A stretch of DNA of 64,000 nt from VYFG01 sp965248685 (GTDB taxonomy: Bacteria > Pseudomonadota > Gammaproteobacteria > Arenicellales > Poriferihabitantaceae): NCBI GenBank assembly GCA_965248685.1, contig CBDFKC010000003.1:806001-870000 (forward strand). The letters are read 5' to 3'. How positions within the stretch are numbered: position 1 is the stretch's first letter; each line of letters begins with the position of its first letter. Below the pieces are notes generated by a model. It saw only the letters and a program-made list of their open reading frames with translations. It was not told the DNA's origin and made no database searches. Below, one piece after another: positions 53,557 through 63,888 of the stretch. The translations under genes and the position numbers were made by a program.

Positions 53557-54669
53557 ATGCTGGCATATATCGTACGTCGACTGTTGTTGGTGATACCGAC
53601 GTTAATCGGGATCATGATAATCAACTTCGCGATCATCCAGCTCGCTCCCGGTGGCCCGGTTGAACAGGCCATCGCAGAGTGGCAGGGCCATAGCGTTGAT
53701 GCCACCAGCCGCTTTTCCGGGACCGGGTCGGATATTCAGGGCGGCGGCGATGGCGGTGCTGCGACCCAGGGTGGAAAAGGCATCAGCAAGTATCGTGGTG
53801 CCCAGGGTTTGCGACCTGAAATCATCGCTAAAATTGAAAAACAATTTGGCTTTGATAAACCCGCCCACAAGCGTTTCCTCAAGATGATGGGGGATTATGC
53901 CCGGTTCGATTTTGGTGAAAGCTATTTTAGTAACAAACGGGTGGTCGATCTGGTGATCGATAAAATGCCGGTTTCGATTTCCCTCGGGTTGTGGACCACT
54001 TTAATCGTCTATCTTATTTCCATCCCCCTTGGAATTCGCAAGGCGGTCCACGACGACTCCCGGTTCGATGCATGGACCAGTAGCGTGATCGTTGCTGGTT
54101 ATGCAATCCCAAGTTTCCTGTTCTCTATTTTATTGATCGTGATGTTTTCCGGCGGTCGATATTTTGACGTCTTTCCGTTGCGGGGACTGACATCCGAAGG
54201 CTGGGAAACGATGTCGTGGTGGCAACAAATTCTAGATTATTTTTGGCATATCACTTTACCAGTGTTGTCTTTGGTGATCGGCGGATTTGCCGGTCTTACC
54301 ATGCTGACCAAAAATTCGTTTCTGGATCAGATCAAGTTGCAATACGTTCAAACCGCACGGGCCAAGGGATTGTCGGAGAATCAGGTGTTGTATGGCCATG
54401 TATTCAGAAATGCCATGTTAATTGTGATCGCTGGTTTTCCTGCCATGTTTATTGGCATCCTGTTTACCGGTGCATTACTGATCGAGGTTATATTTTCCCT
54501 GGATGGCCTGGGGCTACTTGGCTATGAGGCCGCGATCAACCGGGACTATCCGGTGATGTTTGCGATTCTGTACATATTTACTCTGGTCGGTATGTTAATG
54601 CAGATCATCCGTGACGTGATGTATACCCTGATCGATCCGCGGATCGATTTTGAGTCGAGGCAGGCTTGA
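53557..54669 (+). CDS. yejB: Oligopeptide ABC permease YejB
   Basis: A 370-aa permease: N-terminal [33 protein letters not shown], then a long periplasmic insert rich in Gly ([19 protein letters not shown]) as in YejB, and the EAA loop [23 protein letters not shown]. Six TM segments. Overlaps yejE by 4 bp. Confidence 0.94.
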   Translation: MLAYIVRRLLLVIPTLIGIMIINFAIIQLAPGGPVEQAIAEWQGHSVDATSRFSGTGSDIQGGGDGGAATQGGKGISKYRGAQGLRPEIIAKIEKQFGFDKPAHKRFLKMMGDYARFDFGESYFSNKRVVDLVIDKMPVSISLGLWTTLIVYLISIPLGIRKAVHDDSRFDAWTSSVIVAGYAIPSFLFSILLIVMFSGGRYFDVFPLRGLTSEGWETMSWWQQILDYFWHITLPVLSLVIGGFAGLTMLTKNSFLDQIKLQYVQTARAKGLSENQVLYGHVFRNAMLIVIAGFPAMFIGILFTGALLIEVIFSLDGLGLLGYEAAINRDYPVMFAILYIFTLVGMLMQIIRDVMYTLIDPRIDFESRQA

Positions 54670-55730
54670 TGTCAGATCTACCGGAAAAACCGACTTTTTT
54701 GGGAATCAAGCTGAGCCCGCTGGACCGACGACGCTGGCAGAGTTTTAAAGCCAATCGGCGCGGTTACTGGTCTCTTTGGATTTTTCTGGCGCTGTTTCTG
54801 ATCACCTTGTTTTCTGAAATTGTCGCCAATGACAAACCGATGCTGGTTCGTTTTGAGGGCGGTTTTTACACGCCGATTTTCGTTAGCTATCCGGAAACTG
54901 AATTTGGCGGTGAATTCGAACTCGAGGCCGACTATCGGGATCCTTATGTTCGCGACTTGATTGAAGAAAAAGGCTGGATATTATGGCCCCCGGTACCCTT
55001 TGCCTATGACACTATCGATTATGAACTATCGGTGCCGGCGCCGGCACCGCCATCAAAACGCCATTGGCTTGGCACTGACGACCAGGCAAGAGATGTCCTG
55101 GCCAGGGTTGTTTATGGATTTCGAATTTCCATTTTGTTTGGCCTAATTCTGACTCTGCTGAGTTCGGTGATTGGTATCGCAGCGGGCGCCGTGCAGGGCT
55201 ATTTTGGCGGCCTGACGGATTTGTTGATGCAGCGTTTTATTGAAATCTGGGAAGGGCTTCCGGTACTCTATTTGTTGATCATTATGGCGGCGGTGATACA
55301 ACCGGGCTTTTACAGTTTGCTTGCATTGATGCTACTGTTTTCCTGGACCGGTCTGGTTGCGGTGGTACGCGCTGAATTTCTTCGGGCCAGGAACTTCGAA
55401 TATATCCGTGCCGCCAGAGCTCTGGGGGTGAGCGACGCGGCGATCATGTATCGCCATATCCTGCCGAACGCCATGGTAGCAACCCTGACTTTTATGCCAT
55501 TTATACTCAGCGGCTCGGTTACTACCTTGACGGGTCTCGACTTTTTGGGATTTGGATTGCCCGCCGGCTCTCCTTCATTGGGCGAGTTGCTCAATCAGGG
55601 CAAGAACAATTTACAGGCGCCCTGGTTAGGCATTTCCGGATTCGTCGTCATCGGTGTCATGCTGTCGCTGCTGGTATTTATCGGCGAGGCGGTGCGGGAT
55701 GCATTTGATCCGCGCAAGGTATTCAAATGA
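54666..55730 (+). CDS. yejE: Oligopeptide ABC permease YejE
   Basis: A 354-aa permease: [25 protein letters not shown], a long periplasmic loop, [23 protein letters not shown], and the EAA loop [23 protein letters not shown]. Overlaps yejF by 4 bp. Confidence 0.95.
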   Translation: MMSDLPEKPTFLGIKLSPLDRRRWQSFKANRRGYWSLWIFLALFLITLFSEIVANDKPMLVRFEGGFYTPIFVSYPETEFGGEFELEADYRDPYVRDLIEEKGWILWPPVPFAYDTIDYELSVPAPAPPSKRHWLGTDDQARDVLARVVYGFRISILFGLILTLLSSVIGIAAGAVQGYFGGLTDLLMQRFIEIWEGLPVLYLLIIMAAVIQPGFYSLLALMLLFSWTGLVAVVRAEFLRARNFEYIRAARALGVSDAAIMYRHILPNAMVATLTFMPFILSGSVTTLTGLDFLGFGLPAGSPSLGELLNQGKNNLQAPWLGISGFVVIGVMLSLLVFIGEAVRDAFDPRKVFK

Positions 55731-57352
55731 GTGATCCGGGAAAGCAACCTGTTTTAGTAGTAGAGGATCTGGCGATTAGTTTTCGCCAGCGCATTAAGCA
55801 ACAGGAAATCATTTCTAATGTGGTTAAGGGCATTGGATTTGAATTGCATGCCGGTGAAACTCTGGCATTGGTAGGAGAATCTGGTTCAGGTAAATCTCTG
55901 ACCGCGTTGTCGATATTGCAGTTACTGCCCTATCCCCAGGCATTTCATCCCACCGGTTCGATTAGATATCAGGGAACCGAGTTGGTAAATGCCAATGAGC
56001 AATCACTGCAGCGGGTCCGGGGTAACGATATCTCGATGATTTTTCAGGAACCCATGACCGCGCTGAATCCCTTGCATGTGATCGAGAAGCAAATTGCAGA
56101 ATCCCTCGACCTGCACCAGGGAATAAGCGGTGACGCAGCCCGCAGTAAGATCATTGAGCTGTTGAGTCAGGTGGGTATTCACGATCCGGAAACCCGCCTT
56201 GGTGCCTATCCTCATCAGCTATCGGGCGGTCAGCGCCAACGGGTAATGATTGCCATGGCGCTTGCCAACAAGCCCGAAGTGTTATTGGCGGACGAACCGA
56301 CAACTGCTTTGGACGTGACCGTCCAGGCGAAAATATTGCGCCTGTTAAAGGATTTGCAAATTTCCAATAACCTGGGAATATTATTGATTACCCACGATCT
56401 CAATATGGTGCGCAAGGTTGCGGACCGGGTATTAGTGATGCGTGACGGCAATATTGTCGAGCGGGGTATAACCACCCAGATTTTTACTGCTCCCACCGAA
56501 GACTATACCCGGACCTTATTGTCCGCAGAACCGAATAAACGTGAAGCTCCCCAAGGAGTAAGCGAAACTATCGTCGAGGTGAAAAATCTAAAGGTCTGGT
56601 TTCCCATTAAAAGGGGAATACTTAAACGCACCGTGGGCCATGTTAAAGCGGTTAATGATGGCTCGTTCTCACTGCGTCCAGGGCATACCCTGGGCATCGT
56701 TGGAGAGTCGGGGTCCGGCAAAACAACGTTGGCTCTGGCGCTGTTACGCTTGATTCGATCCGAGGGTCAGATCACCTACGAAGGTAAAAATATTAATGCC
56801 TACGAAGGTGCAACCCTCAAAGCGATGCGGCGACAAATGCAAATGGTGTTTCAGGATCCATATGGTTCGTTATCGCCGCGAATGTCCGTCGTCGATATTG
56901 TCAGCGAGGGGCTCGACGCCCATGGTTTGATGCCAGACCGCGAGGAGCGCGATAGAAAGGTTGTAGAGATATTACAGGAGGTAGAAATCGATCCTGAAGT
57001 GCGCTTTCGCTATCCCCATGAATTTTCCGGCGGTCAGCGCCAACGTATCGCCATCGCCCGGGCCTTGATTCTCGAGCCCAAAGTATTGTTTCTCGACGAA
57101 CCCACCTCGGCTTTGGATCGTACGGTCCAGGTCCAGGTGCTCGAACTGCTAAATAAAATACAGCGACTGCACAATTTAAGTTACGTGTTTATTTCTCATG
57201 ACCTGAGTGTGGTCAGGGCGATTGCGGATCAACTCCTTGTCATGAAATCCGGTGACGTGGTGGAACAGGGGGATGCCGAATCGATATTTACCAATCCGCA
57301 AAACGAATATACCCAGGCGCTACTGAATGCCGCCTTTAATTTAGCAGCCTAA
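55727..57352 (+). CDS. yejF: Oligopeptide ABC ATPase YejF
   Basis: A 541-aa double ATP-binding protein. N-domain GESGSGKSL, SGGQRQRV, LLADEPTT; C-domain GESGSGKTT, SGGQRQRI, LFLDEPTS. Last gene of the yejABEF unit, two bases ahead of the YcgN-like gene. Confidence 0.95.
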   Translation: MSDPGKQPVLVVEDLAISFRQRIKQQEIISNVVKGIGFELHAGETLALVGESGSGKSLTALSILQLLPYPQAFHPTGSIRYQGTELVNANEQSLQRVRGNDISMIFQEPMTALNPLHVIEKQIAESLDLHQGISGDAARSKIIELLSQVGIHDPETRLGAYPHQLSGGQRQRVMIAMALANKPEVLLADEPTTALDVTVQAKILRLLKDLQISNNLGILLITHDLNMVRKVADRVLVMRDGNIVERGITTQIFTAPTEDYTRTLLSAEPNKREAPQGVSETIVEVKNLKVWFPIKRGILKRTVGHVKAVNDGSFSLRPGHTLGIVGESGSGKTTLALALLRLIRSEGQITYEGKNINAYEGATLKAMRRQMQMVFQDPYGSLSPRMSVVDIVSEGLDAHGLMPDREERDRKVVEILQEVEIDPEVRFRYPHEFSGGQRQRIAIARALILEPKVLFLDEPTSALDRTVQVQVLELLNKIQRLHNLSYVFISHDLSVVRAIADQLLVMKSGDVVEQGDAESIFTNPQNEYTQALLNAAFNLAA

Positions 57353-57354
57353 CC

Positions 57355-57753
57355 GTGTCGAGCCCACTACTGAAGTTATCCCATAAGGAATGGGAGGACT
57401 TGTGTGACGGCTGCGGTCGTTGTTGTCTGGTTAAAATGGAGGACGAGGATGATGGTGATATTTACTATACCAACGTAGCCTGCCGTCACTTTATCGCTGA
57501 CACCTGTCGTTGCAGCGACTACCAGAACCGAGCCCGGATTAACCCTCGTTGTATGGTATTACGGCCGGAAATTCTCGATACACTTAAAATGATGCCTTTT
57601 ACCTGCGCCTACCGATTGGTTGATGAAGGTCGCAGTATTGATCAGGACGCCGAGCAATTATCGGTTCGCGGTAGGGTGGTGTCAGAGGAATATATTCACG
57701 ACGATCAACTACCGGAACATGTGGTCGATTGGGTCCGGACCGATCCGGACTAA
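57355..57753 (+). CDS. YcgN-like cysteine-cluster protein
   Basis: A 132-aa UPF0260/YcgN protein with GTG start: WEDLCDGCGRCCLVKMEDED, then VACRHF, DTCRCSDYQNRARINPRCMVL and FTCAYRL. The many cysteines suggest a metal or Fe-S site (CxxCxxCC). Function unknown. It begins 2 bp after yejF, so it is translated as part of the same mRNA. Confidence 0.93.
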   Translation: MSSPLLKLSHKEWEDLCDGCGRCCLVKMEDEDDGDIYYTNVACRHFIADTCRCSDYQNRARINPRCMVLRPEILDTLKMMPFTCAYRLVDEGRSIDQDAEQLSVRGRVVSEEYIHDDQLPEHVVDWVRTDPD

Positions 57754-57759
57754 ATGGAT

Positions 57760-60700
57760 TTAGTGGCGTCGGGTAATGTAATCGTGGTTGGCCACTGCGA
57801 TAAATGGATTATCCGGATTAGCCAGTTGTTCGTATCGCGCAGCGGTTTCCGGATCCAGCTCGAAGCTGTTCCGTGCCCGCAATATCCTACCAAGTAGCAG
57901 GGTAGACTGCTGAGAGACCGCGGTCTCGACGGCATTTTTGTACCAACCGGTTATCTGATCCATCGGGGCCAGCTTGCCTCGGTAGGCTGCCTCGGACATC
58001 ATACAAAAAATTTCTGGCCGAACCCAGTTTTCACCACTTTGCTCAACGCCTTGTAGAATAATTTCGGTGGTATCGAAGGCATCCTGGAACCGCTCAACAA
58101 CTAGATAGGCTTCGGCCAGCAATCCCTGAAAATATGGCAGAAAAAGCAGCCCATACTTCTGTTCGTACAAAATCAGATTGTCCTTCATGATCTCAATTTG
58201 AGACGCATCCTTGTCCCGCACCAGGTTGGCGAAAGCGAGAAACAGATTGTGGGTTGCCAGCACGCCTTCGAATCCGTATTGCTCGCTGATCTCGATTGCT
58301 TCGACACAATAACTTCTGAGCTGTTCCATATTGCGCGAAATTTGCTCATACATCGAAGCCACCTTCAGGGTTTCGGCAATGGTATAGGGGTGTCCAATAC
58401 TGCGCGCGACGCTAACCGACCGTTTAATTCCAGCAACCGAAGACTCAATATTACCGGTTAACAATTTGGTAACCGCGCCAAGGCCTTGGATCGTAACGAA
58501 GGGGTCCTGGCCAAAGTGGAGGCCGACCTTCTTGTCTTGAACATGGTCGTACAGAGAAACCGCCAGATCATTCAGCCGATCAGCTTTTTGCAATTTACCA
58601 TCCACCATCCGGGTCATCGCCTTGATTCCGCAGGCGGATAATTTAAGCACCGGGTCGTCAATATTGTGGCAAAGGGAAGTAAGCTGGGCCGACATACGGG
58701 TGGCCTTGGAAAACTCAGCCTGGGAAATCAGACAGCGCCAAAGTCCATATAACGCGGTCCATTCGAGTCGGTCATCGCCAACCTGGCGGGCCAGTTTGGC
58801 GGCACGTTCATAGGTTCGGGTAACCTCGAAACCGTAGTAGCCACCCTTGGCGGTGAGTGCGACGCCGAGATTCAGTAGCAATGTTAGTTCCTGTTTCACC
58901 TGTTCTGGAGCAGGTTCAAGAGTTACCACAAGAGCGAGACCTTTCTGCAGATGGTCAATAGATTCGGTTATCGCGGATTGCTCAATTGCATAGCGTCCCG
59001 CTTTGTTCCAAAGTTCCACAGCGGAAGCGATCTGTTCGGTCTTGCCGAAGTGATAGGCGATCAATTCAGGGTGTTTGTCGGCAAAGTCAGGATCCCGTGC
59101 CAGCAGGGTATCTGCAATCTGTTGATGATATTGCTGGCGCTTTTTAATCAGCAACGATTGATAGGCGGCCTCCTGAAACATGGCGTGGCGAAAATTAAAT
59201 CGATCATTCAGGTTATCGCTTTCATGAACCAGAACATGCTCTGAGATTAAGGTGTCGATTCCAGCGTCAGCGTCGAGCCCATTCATCGCCGCGATATCGC
59301 TGATTAGTCGGTAGGTAAAACTATCGCCAAATGTTGAAGCCAGCTGGGCCATGGGTTTGGCATCGCCCAATTGATCGAGCCGGGCATTGAGAGAGTCCTG
59401 CAGGGTTTCCGGAAAGACGAATTCATCCAGAATGGTAATGTCGCCATCGGTCTTGTTCAAATAGCTGATAGCGCTTAAGCATGACTCTTCGAGGAATAAT
59501 GGAACCCCGTCACTTTTTCGAATCAAATTCTGCTTAAGGCTTTCCGGCAGATCGTGATCTTCGAAAAAAGATTCAACCAGTTTTTTTGATTCCACCTGGG
59601 TCAGTCCCTCCAGCGATATTGTGGACAACGAATCGATGTTGCCCCAAGTGGAAACAAAATCTGTCCTTGCGGTAAAAACCCCCATAACCCGTTCCTGGGT
59701 CGCTTTTTTCATTAGCACTTCCAGTAGCTCCAGAGTTGATGGGTCGGCCCAGTGCAGGTCTTCGACCACCAGTAAAATAGGCCGATTTTTACTAATCTCC
59801 ATGATGATCTGAGCCAGCACATTGATCGTTCGGCGGCGCTTTTCCTCTGGGCTCATCTCCAGGTTCTCCACCGGATTGGGCGGCTGAATGTCGAGGAAGT
59901 TGGTAAACAGGATATGCTGATCGCGTTTGTTCAACCTGACCGCAGACATGGCCCAGCTAACACTGGTCTGCTTGGTTTCGAGGTCGTCGTTTTCGTTGAT
60001 GCGCAGCCAGCGAAAACACTCATCGCTCACTGGCTTAAGGAAGCTGTTCTGGTAATAAGGCGAACAGTTAATTCGCATTCGATGAATTTCCTGATTGCCC
60101 AGCTGACGCTCAAATGTTCGCACCAGTCGGGTTTTGCCAATCCCGGGTTCGCCAACAATATGGATAAATCTGCTAAAGCCGAAGCAGGCACTTTCGAAGC
60201 TGCGCTGTAACATCGCCAGCTCAATTTTACGGCTGATAAAAGACGAGGTATTTCTTTTCAGGGTATTGCCGGGGCGTTTCTGCATCTTTCGCTCGTATAG
60301 AATTTGCCAGGCATTGATTGGTTGGCTGAATCCTTTGAGCTTGAAGTCGCCCAGGTCTTTGAATTTGAATGCGAGGCCGACCAGACGTCGGGTCCTGAGT
60401 GCGGTAACTACGGTATTCGGTTCTGCAATGGCCTGCAGACGTGCGGCCAAATTAGGTGCATTGCCAAAAATTAATTCATCCTGATCGCGTTTTTCCCCAG
60501 CTCGTTCACCAACCACTACCAGGCCGGTGGCGATTCCAATGCGGATCGCCAGGGGTTTCTTGTCTTGCCATTCTGGTTTCAGGTTATTCTGTTTTATAGC
60601 CTCGACCATTTTGAGGCCGGCACGGACCGCGCGTTCCGGGCTGAATTCGCTGGCATGGGGATGGCCGAATAGCACCATGATTCCATCCCCAAGAAAATTG

Positions 60701-60930
60701 GAAATATGTCCCTGACAGGACTCAGCAATACGGCTGCAAATTGTCTGGAACTCCCGGATATCATCGGCCAGGTCTTCCGGATCCAGCGCAGAGGTTCGCT
60801 CGGCATAATCGGCAATATCGCAAAACAATACGGTAACTTGCTTGCGTGCTGCCTGGGGGGTGGTATTAGTTATGCCCTTGTTGTCGGGTAAGTTGGCATT
60901 GGTATCCATTAGACAAATACCACTGCCCAA
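57760..60930 (-). CDS. Adenylate cyclase with AAA and TPR domains
   Basis: A 1056-aa cytosolic multidomain protein. Residues about 29-200 are a class III nucleotidyl cyclase domain (VTVLFCDIADYAERTSALDP; NFLGDGIMVLFGHPHASE; IGIATGLVVVGERAGEKRDQ), with metal Asp residues in place. From about 245 comes a STAND-type ATPase (Walker A HIVGEPGIGKTRLVR; Walker B ILLVVEDLHWAD), then helical TPR-like repeats (from about 620 to the end). Such proteins are thought to be signal-controlled cyclases or sensors; the signal is unknown. Convergent with yejF/YcgN. Confidence 0.9.
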   Translation of the reverse strand: MGSGICLMDTNANLPDNKGITNTTPQAARKQVTVLFCDIADYAERTSALDPEDLADDIREFQTICSRIAESCQGHISNFLGDGIMVLFGHPHASEFSPERAVRAGLKMVEAIKQNNLKPEWQDKKPLAIRIGIATGLVVVGERAGEKRDQDELIFGNAPNLAARLQAIAEPNTVVTALRTRRLVGLAFKFKDLGDFKLKGFSQPINAWQILYERKMQKRPGNTLKRNTSSFISRKIELAMLQRSFESACFGFSRFIHIVGEPGIGKTRLVRTFERQLGNQEIHRMRINCSPYYQNSFLKPVSDECFRWLRINENDDLETKQTSVSWAMSAVRLNKRDQHILFTNFLDIQPPNPVENLEMSPEEKRRRTINVLAQIIMEISKNRPILLVVEDLHWADPSTLELLEVLMKKATQERVMGVFTARTDFVSTWGNIDSLSTISLEGLTQVESKKLVESFFEDHDLPESLKQNLIRKSDGVPLFLEESCLSAISYLNKTDGDITILDEFVFPETLQDSLNARLDQLGDAKPMAQLASTFGDSFTYRLISDIAAMNGLDADAGIDTLISEHVLVHESDNLNDRFNFRHAMFQEAAYQSLLIKKRQQYHQQIADTLLARDPDFADKHPELIAYHFGKTEQIASAVELWNKAGRYAIEQSAITESIDHLQKGLALVVTLEPAPEQVKQELTLLLNLGVALTAKGGYYGFEVTRTYERAAKLARQVGDDRLEWTALYGLWRCLISQAEFSKATRMSAQLTSLCHNIDDPVLKLSACGIKAMTRMVDGKLQKADRLNDLAVSLYDHVQDKKVGLHFGQDPFVTIQGLGAVTKLLTGNIESSVAGIKRSVSVARSIGHPYTIAETLKVASMYEQISRNMEQLRSYCVEAIEISEQYGFEGVLATHNLFLAFANLVRDKDASQIEIMKDNLILYEQKYGLLFLPYFQGLLAEAYLVVERFQDAFDTTEIILQGVEQSGENWVRPEIFCMMSEAAYRGKLAPMDQITGWYKNAVETAVSQQSTLLLGRILRARNSFELDPETAARYEQLANPDNPFIAVANHDYITRRH

Positions 60931-61134
60931 TCGGCAAAAATTAATTTGATGTCACTGCATTCCATGCTAATAAAAGAGCCCCTTTTCATTAAATTTATCT
61001 ATTTATAATAACTCGCCCCACCCCTCAAACTGCCTTCATTTTATCGGCAGATGGACGATTCTGTTTCTGTTTTACGTCAAAGAATATAAACTTTACCTCT
61101 TATTTGCAACTTAATTACCGTCCCGATTACCGAA

Positions 61135-62391
61135 ATGAAGCTATCTAAACTTTCTGACAAGATACGAACGTCGCCAATTCTTACCATTGCAGCGGAAATT
61201 AATGCACGAAATGCCCAGGGTGAGCAAATCAGTAACCTTACGGTGGGAGACTTTGATTCCAGCATTTTTCCGATTCCCGATCCCCTGACTGAAGCGACTA
61301 TTGCTGCCTATCAGGACCACCAGACCAATTATCCTGGCGCATTTGGCCTGCCGGGAATTCGCCAGGGTGTGGCCCATTTGTTGAATCGCATTTGTGGTCT
61401 TGATTACGCCGCCGATGACGTGATTATTGCCAGCGGGTCGCGGCCGGTGATATACGCGGTTTACCGCGCTATTGTCGATCAAGGCGACACCGTGGTTTTT
61501 CCGGTGCCGTCGTGGAACAACGAGCATTACGCCTCTATGCTTGGAGCCAACATCGTCACCGTGGAAACTACCCCGCAGAACAACTTTATGCCCACCGCGG
61601 CCGAGCTGGCGCCCCATCTGGATGATGCAGTACTACTGGCACTATGTTCTCCGTTGAATCCCACTGGAACCGTATTGTCCCGGGATGATTTGTTGGAAAT
61701 TTGCCAGATGGTGGTACAGATCAATCAACGGCGAAGCTCGGATCAAAAACCACTCTATGTGATGTTCGATCAGGTGTATTGGTTACTGACATTTGGCGGT
61801 ACCAACTTCTATCACGCACTGAAGGAATGTCACGAGATTCGCGATTACGCGGTGTTTGTTGACGGCATGTCCAAGGCGTTTGCCGGTACCGGTATTCGGG
61901 TTGGCTGGGCCACTGGTGCTCGCCATATTCTCGGTAAGATGGTGTCTATTATCGCCCATGTTGGTGCTTGGGCACCCAAACCGGATCAGGTTGCTACCGG
62001 AAAGTATCTGATGATGGACCAACAGGTAGATTCCCATCTGCAACACTTTCGCGCCGCCCTCGAGGCTCGGCTCGACGGATTTTATCAGGGGTTTATGGCG
62101 CTAAAGGACCAGGGTTATCCGGTAGATGGAATCGTTCCCCAAGCCGCGATCTACCTAAGCGTCAAAATTGATATTGCGGGCCGTAGAACCGCCCAGGGCA
62201 AATTGCTGGAATCGGATGATGACGTCCAGCGTTATCTATTAGACGTTGGAAAAATCGGCATCCTGCCATTTTCCTGGTTTGGCGCTCATCAATACGGGAA
62301 TTGGTACCGGATTTCGGTTGGAACCTGCCAAATGGATGATATTCCACCGATAATGCAGAAACTCAAATCAGCACTGGATCAGTTAGGCTAA
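61135..62391 (+). CDS. Class I/II aminotransferase
   Basis: A 418-aa fold-type I PLP enzyme. NYPGAFGLPGIRQGVAHLL and SPLNPTGTVLSRDDLLEI hold the substrate- and PLP-binding Asn; the Schiff-base Lys is in DGMSKAFAGTGIRVGWATG; RISVGTCQMDD carries the carboxylate-binding Arg. Aspartate/aromatic-type aminotransferase; exact substrate unknown. Confidence 0.92.
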   Translation: MKLSKLSDKIRTSPILTIAAEINARNAQGEQISNLTVGDFDSSIFPIPDPLTEATIAAYQDHQTNYPGAFGLPGIRQGVAHLLNRICGLDYAADDVIIASGSRPVIYAVYRAIVDQGDTVVFPVPSWNNEHYASMLGANIVTVETTPQNNFMPTAAELAPHLDDAVLLALCSPLNPTGTVLSRDDLLEICQMVVQINQRRSSDQKPLYVMFDQVYWLLTFGGTNFYHALKECHEIRDYAVFVDGMSKAFAGTGIRVGWATGARHILGKMVSIIAHVGAWAPKPDQVATGKYLMMDQQVDSHLQHFRAALEARLDGFYQGFMALKDQGYPVDGIVPQAAIYLSVKIDIAGRRTAQGKLLESDDDVQRYLLDVGKIGILPFSWFGAHQYGNWYRISVGTCQMDDIPPIMQKLKSALDQLG

Positions 62392-62429
62392 TGCTATGTG
62401 ATAAACTGTCGGCAGAGGTCAATATAAAT

Positions 62430-62455
62430 CCAACTCCAACTCCAACTCCAACTCC
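62430..62455. repeat. CCAACT microsatellite
   Basis: CCAACT is repeated four times and followed by CC. It lies 15 bases upstream of the DUF3461 start and next to its GAAGG ribosome-binding site, so copy number changes would alter the leader but not the protein. Confidence 0.85.
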
Positions 62456-62470
62456 TGAAGGCAGCCCCCT

Positions 62471-62854
62471 ATGTCCGACTATCCATCACTGAAAGAGCTC
62501 GGGATCAATTCTCCACAAGAAATTGATCGATATTCCCTGGAAACGATTAATAATATCGATGTTCTCCGGGTTGTTTACCGACGCCAAAAAAATAGCCTGC
62601 TACCAGACAGCAAGAAGTTTCGATTCAATCGAACGGAGAAACCCCAGTTAACCGAGGGTGGCTCCCGGGTCGCAGAGCTAATCTACGAAATCTCTCCGTT
62701 TGTTCGTAAGGTAATGGGAGAATTGGACCAAATCGTCCGGGCCAAACACGACAAAAGCCGCAAGCGAGAAATTTTACAAGAAGAACTGCATCGGCTTGAG
62801 GAAGAAACCGCGCATCGGATCGCCTATATCAAGAGGTTGATTGGCGAAATTTAG
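62471..62854 (+). CDS. DUF3461 (YaeH-like) protein
   Basis: A 127-aa protein matching the YaeH/DUF3461 pattern: YPSLKELGINSPQEIDRYSLETINNIDVLRVVYRRQKNSLLPDSKKFRF, then EISPFVRKVMGELDQI and a C-terminal coiled-coil (REILQEELHRLEEETAHRI). Function unknown; the family is confined mainly to gammaproteobacteria. Confidence 0.88.
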   Translation: MSDYPSLKELGINSPQEIDRYSLETINNIDVLRVVYRRQKNSLLPDSKKFRFNRTEKPQLTEGGSRVAELIYEISPFVRKVMGELDQIVRAKHDKSRKREILQEELHRLEEETAHRIAYIKRLIGEI

Positions 62855-62859
62855 AATGT

Positions 62860-63047
62860 CTCCCTACGGTCGATCATTTTTCGACTGGATCCTGGTTCCC
62901 AGGATGACGTCGTTCTATGTAACCAGCAACCCATCTACTCGCCATTCTGGCGTAGTCCAGAATCCAGGTTCTCCGACCTTCGTAAATTGACTCCCTACGG
63001 TCGATCATATTTCGACTGGATCCCGGCAATACCGGGATGACGTCGTT
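62860..63047. repeat. Palindromic repeat cluster (CGTCAT...ATCCAG)
   Basis: Two 33-bp direct repeats CTCCCTACGGTCGATCAT[T/A]TTTCGACTGGATCC (62860 and 62991) each lead into a palindrome of the form CTGGATCC-TGG...CCAGGATGACGTCG (62885-62913) or CTGGATCCCGG...CCGGGATGACGTCG (63015-63044). A third, related unit ATTCTGG-CGTAGT-CCAGAATCCAG is at 62944-62967. The stems differ but the outer frame is kept. The cluster is between convergent genes. Confidence 0.8.
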
Positions 63048-63092
63048 AGAACCTGGCGCCGTCCTGCATCCGGGCACCCCAACCCCCGGATC

Positions 63093-63704
63093 TTATACCA
63101 GCGACTTTTTATCAGCCGCTAACAAAATCTGGGTAGCCAAAATAGAAACCAGGCAATAACCAAGAAAATAATAAAACCCCGATCCCAGCTCGGCCTCAAA
63201 AGTCAGCAGGCCTCCTTCTTTTTCCACCGCATTGGCCGCCAGATAAGCGACAAAAACACCAATTACAAATACGTCGGCCATGGACCACTTACTGATCGCG
63301 CCGCTGAATTTCTTTAGGCCGGTTTTGACCCCGGGGCTGATTTTCAGACTGGTAACGATCAGGATTAATCCCTTAACCACCGGTATGATGATACTAAACA
63401 GCGCCACCAGAAACGCGACCACTACGTGCTTGTTTTGGTATAACTCCTCAACTGTGCCAAGAATACTTCGGGTCTTCTGGTATGCCTCCACGGTGCCGGC
63501 AATCTGCATACTTTCCAGCAGTACGTTGGCCATTGTGCCAATAAACTCCGGGGTTTCCGGGTTTTCCACAATAATATCTTTTCCGATCTGGGCCAGGTCG
63601 GCACGGTCTACAACCCCGGTTAAACTTAATAGCGGCTGGGTAAGGCCAGGGAACAGCAGCCCGTAGGCGATTAATAGCAACATCAGACCAACAGTCTTGT
63701 TCAT
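63093..63704 (-). CDS. PqiA-like membrane protein
   Basis: A protein of the paraquat-inducible protein A family, single PqiA domain. I prefer the Met at 63704 (MNKTVGLMLLLIAYGLLFPGLTQPLL) over the earlier Met at 63743; that gives 203 aa. Four TM segments, with FSIIIPVVKGLILI and SKWSMADVFVIGVFVAYLAANA as the typical PqiA strings. The zinc-ribbon start of full PqiA is absent. Likely linked to inner-membrane/MCE lipid transport, but no partner gene is present in the window. Confidence 0.85.
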   Translation of the reverse strand: MNKTVGLMLLLIAYGLLFPGLTQPLLSLTGVVDRADLAQIGKDIIVENPETPEFIGTMANVLLESMQIAGTVEAYQKTRSILGTVEELYQNKHVVVAFLVALFSIIIPVVKGLILIVTSLKISPGVKTGLKKFSGAISKWSMADVFVIGVFVAYLAANAVEKEGGLLTFEAELGSGFYYFLGYCLVSILATQILLAADKKSLV

Positions 63705-63888
63705 GGTGTCTCGACAATAATAATTAGCAGTAAATAAATTCAATGGATCAGCGGAATAAACCGGATACCAATTCTCCCATTCCGCTTATCAGGTGTGTAA
63801 TCGGAAACGGGGCCGCAGCACTTTATAAGTGCGGGGCAAGTTAAAATCAAGTAGATAAGCCAGCTGTAGTGCGAACAACTTCCTGATT

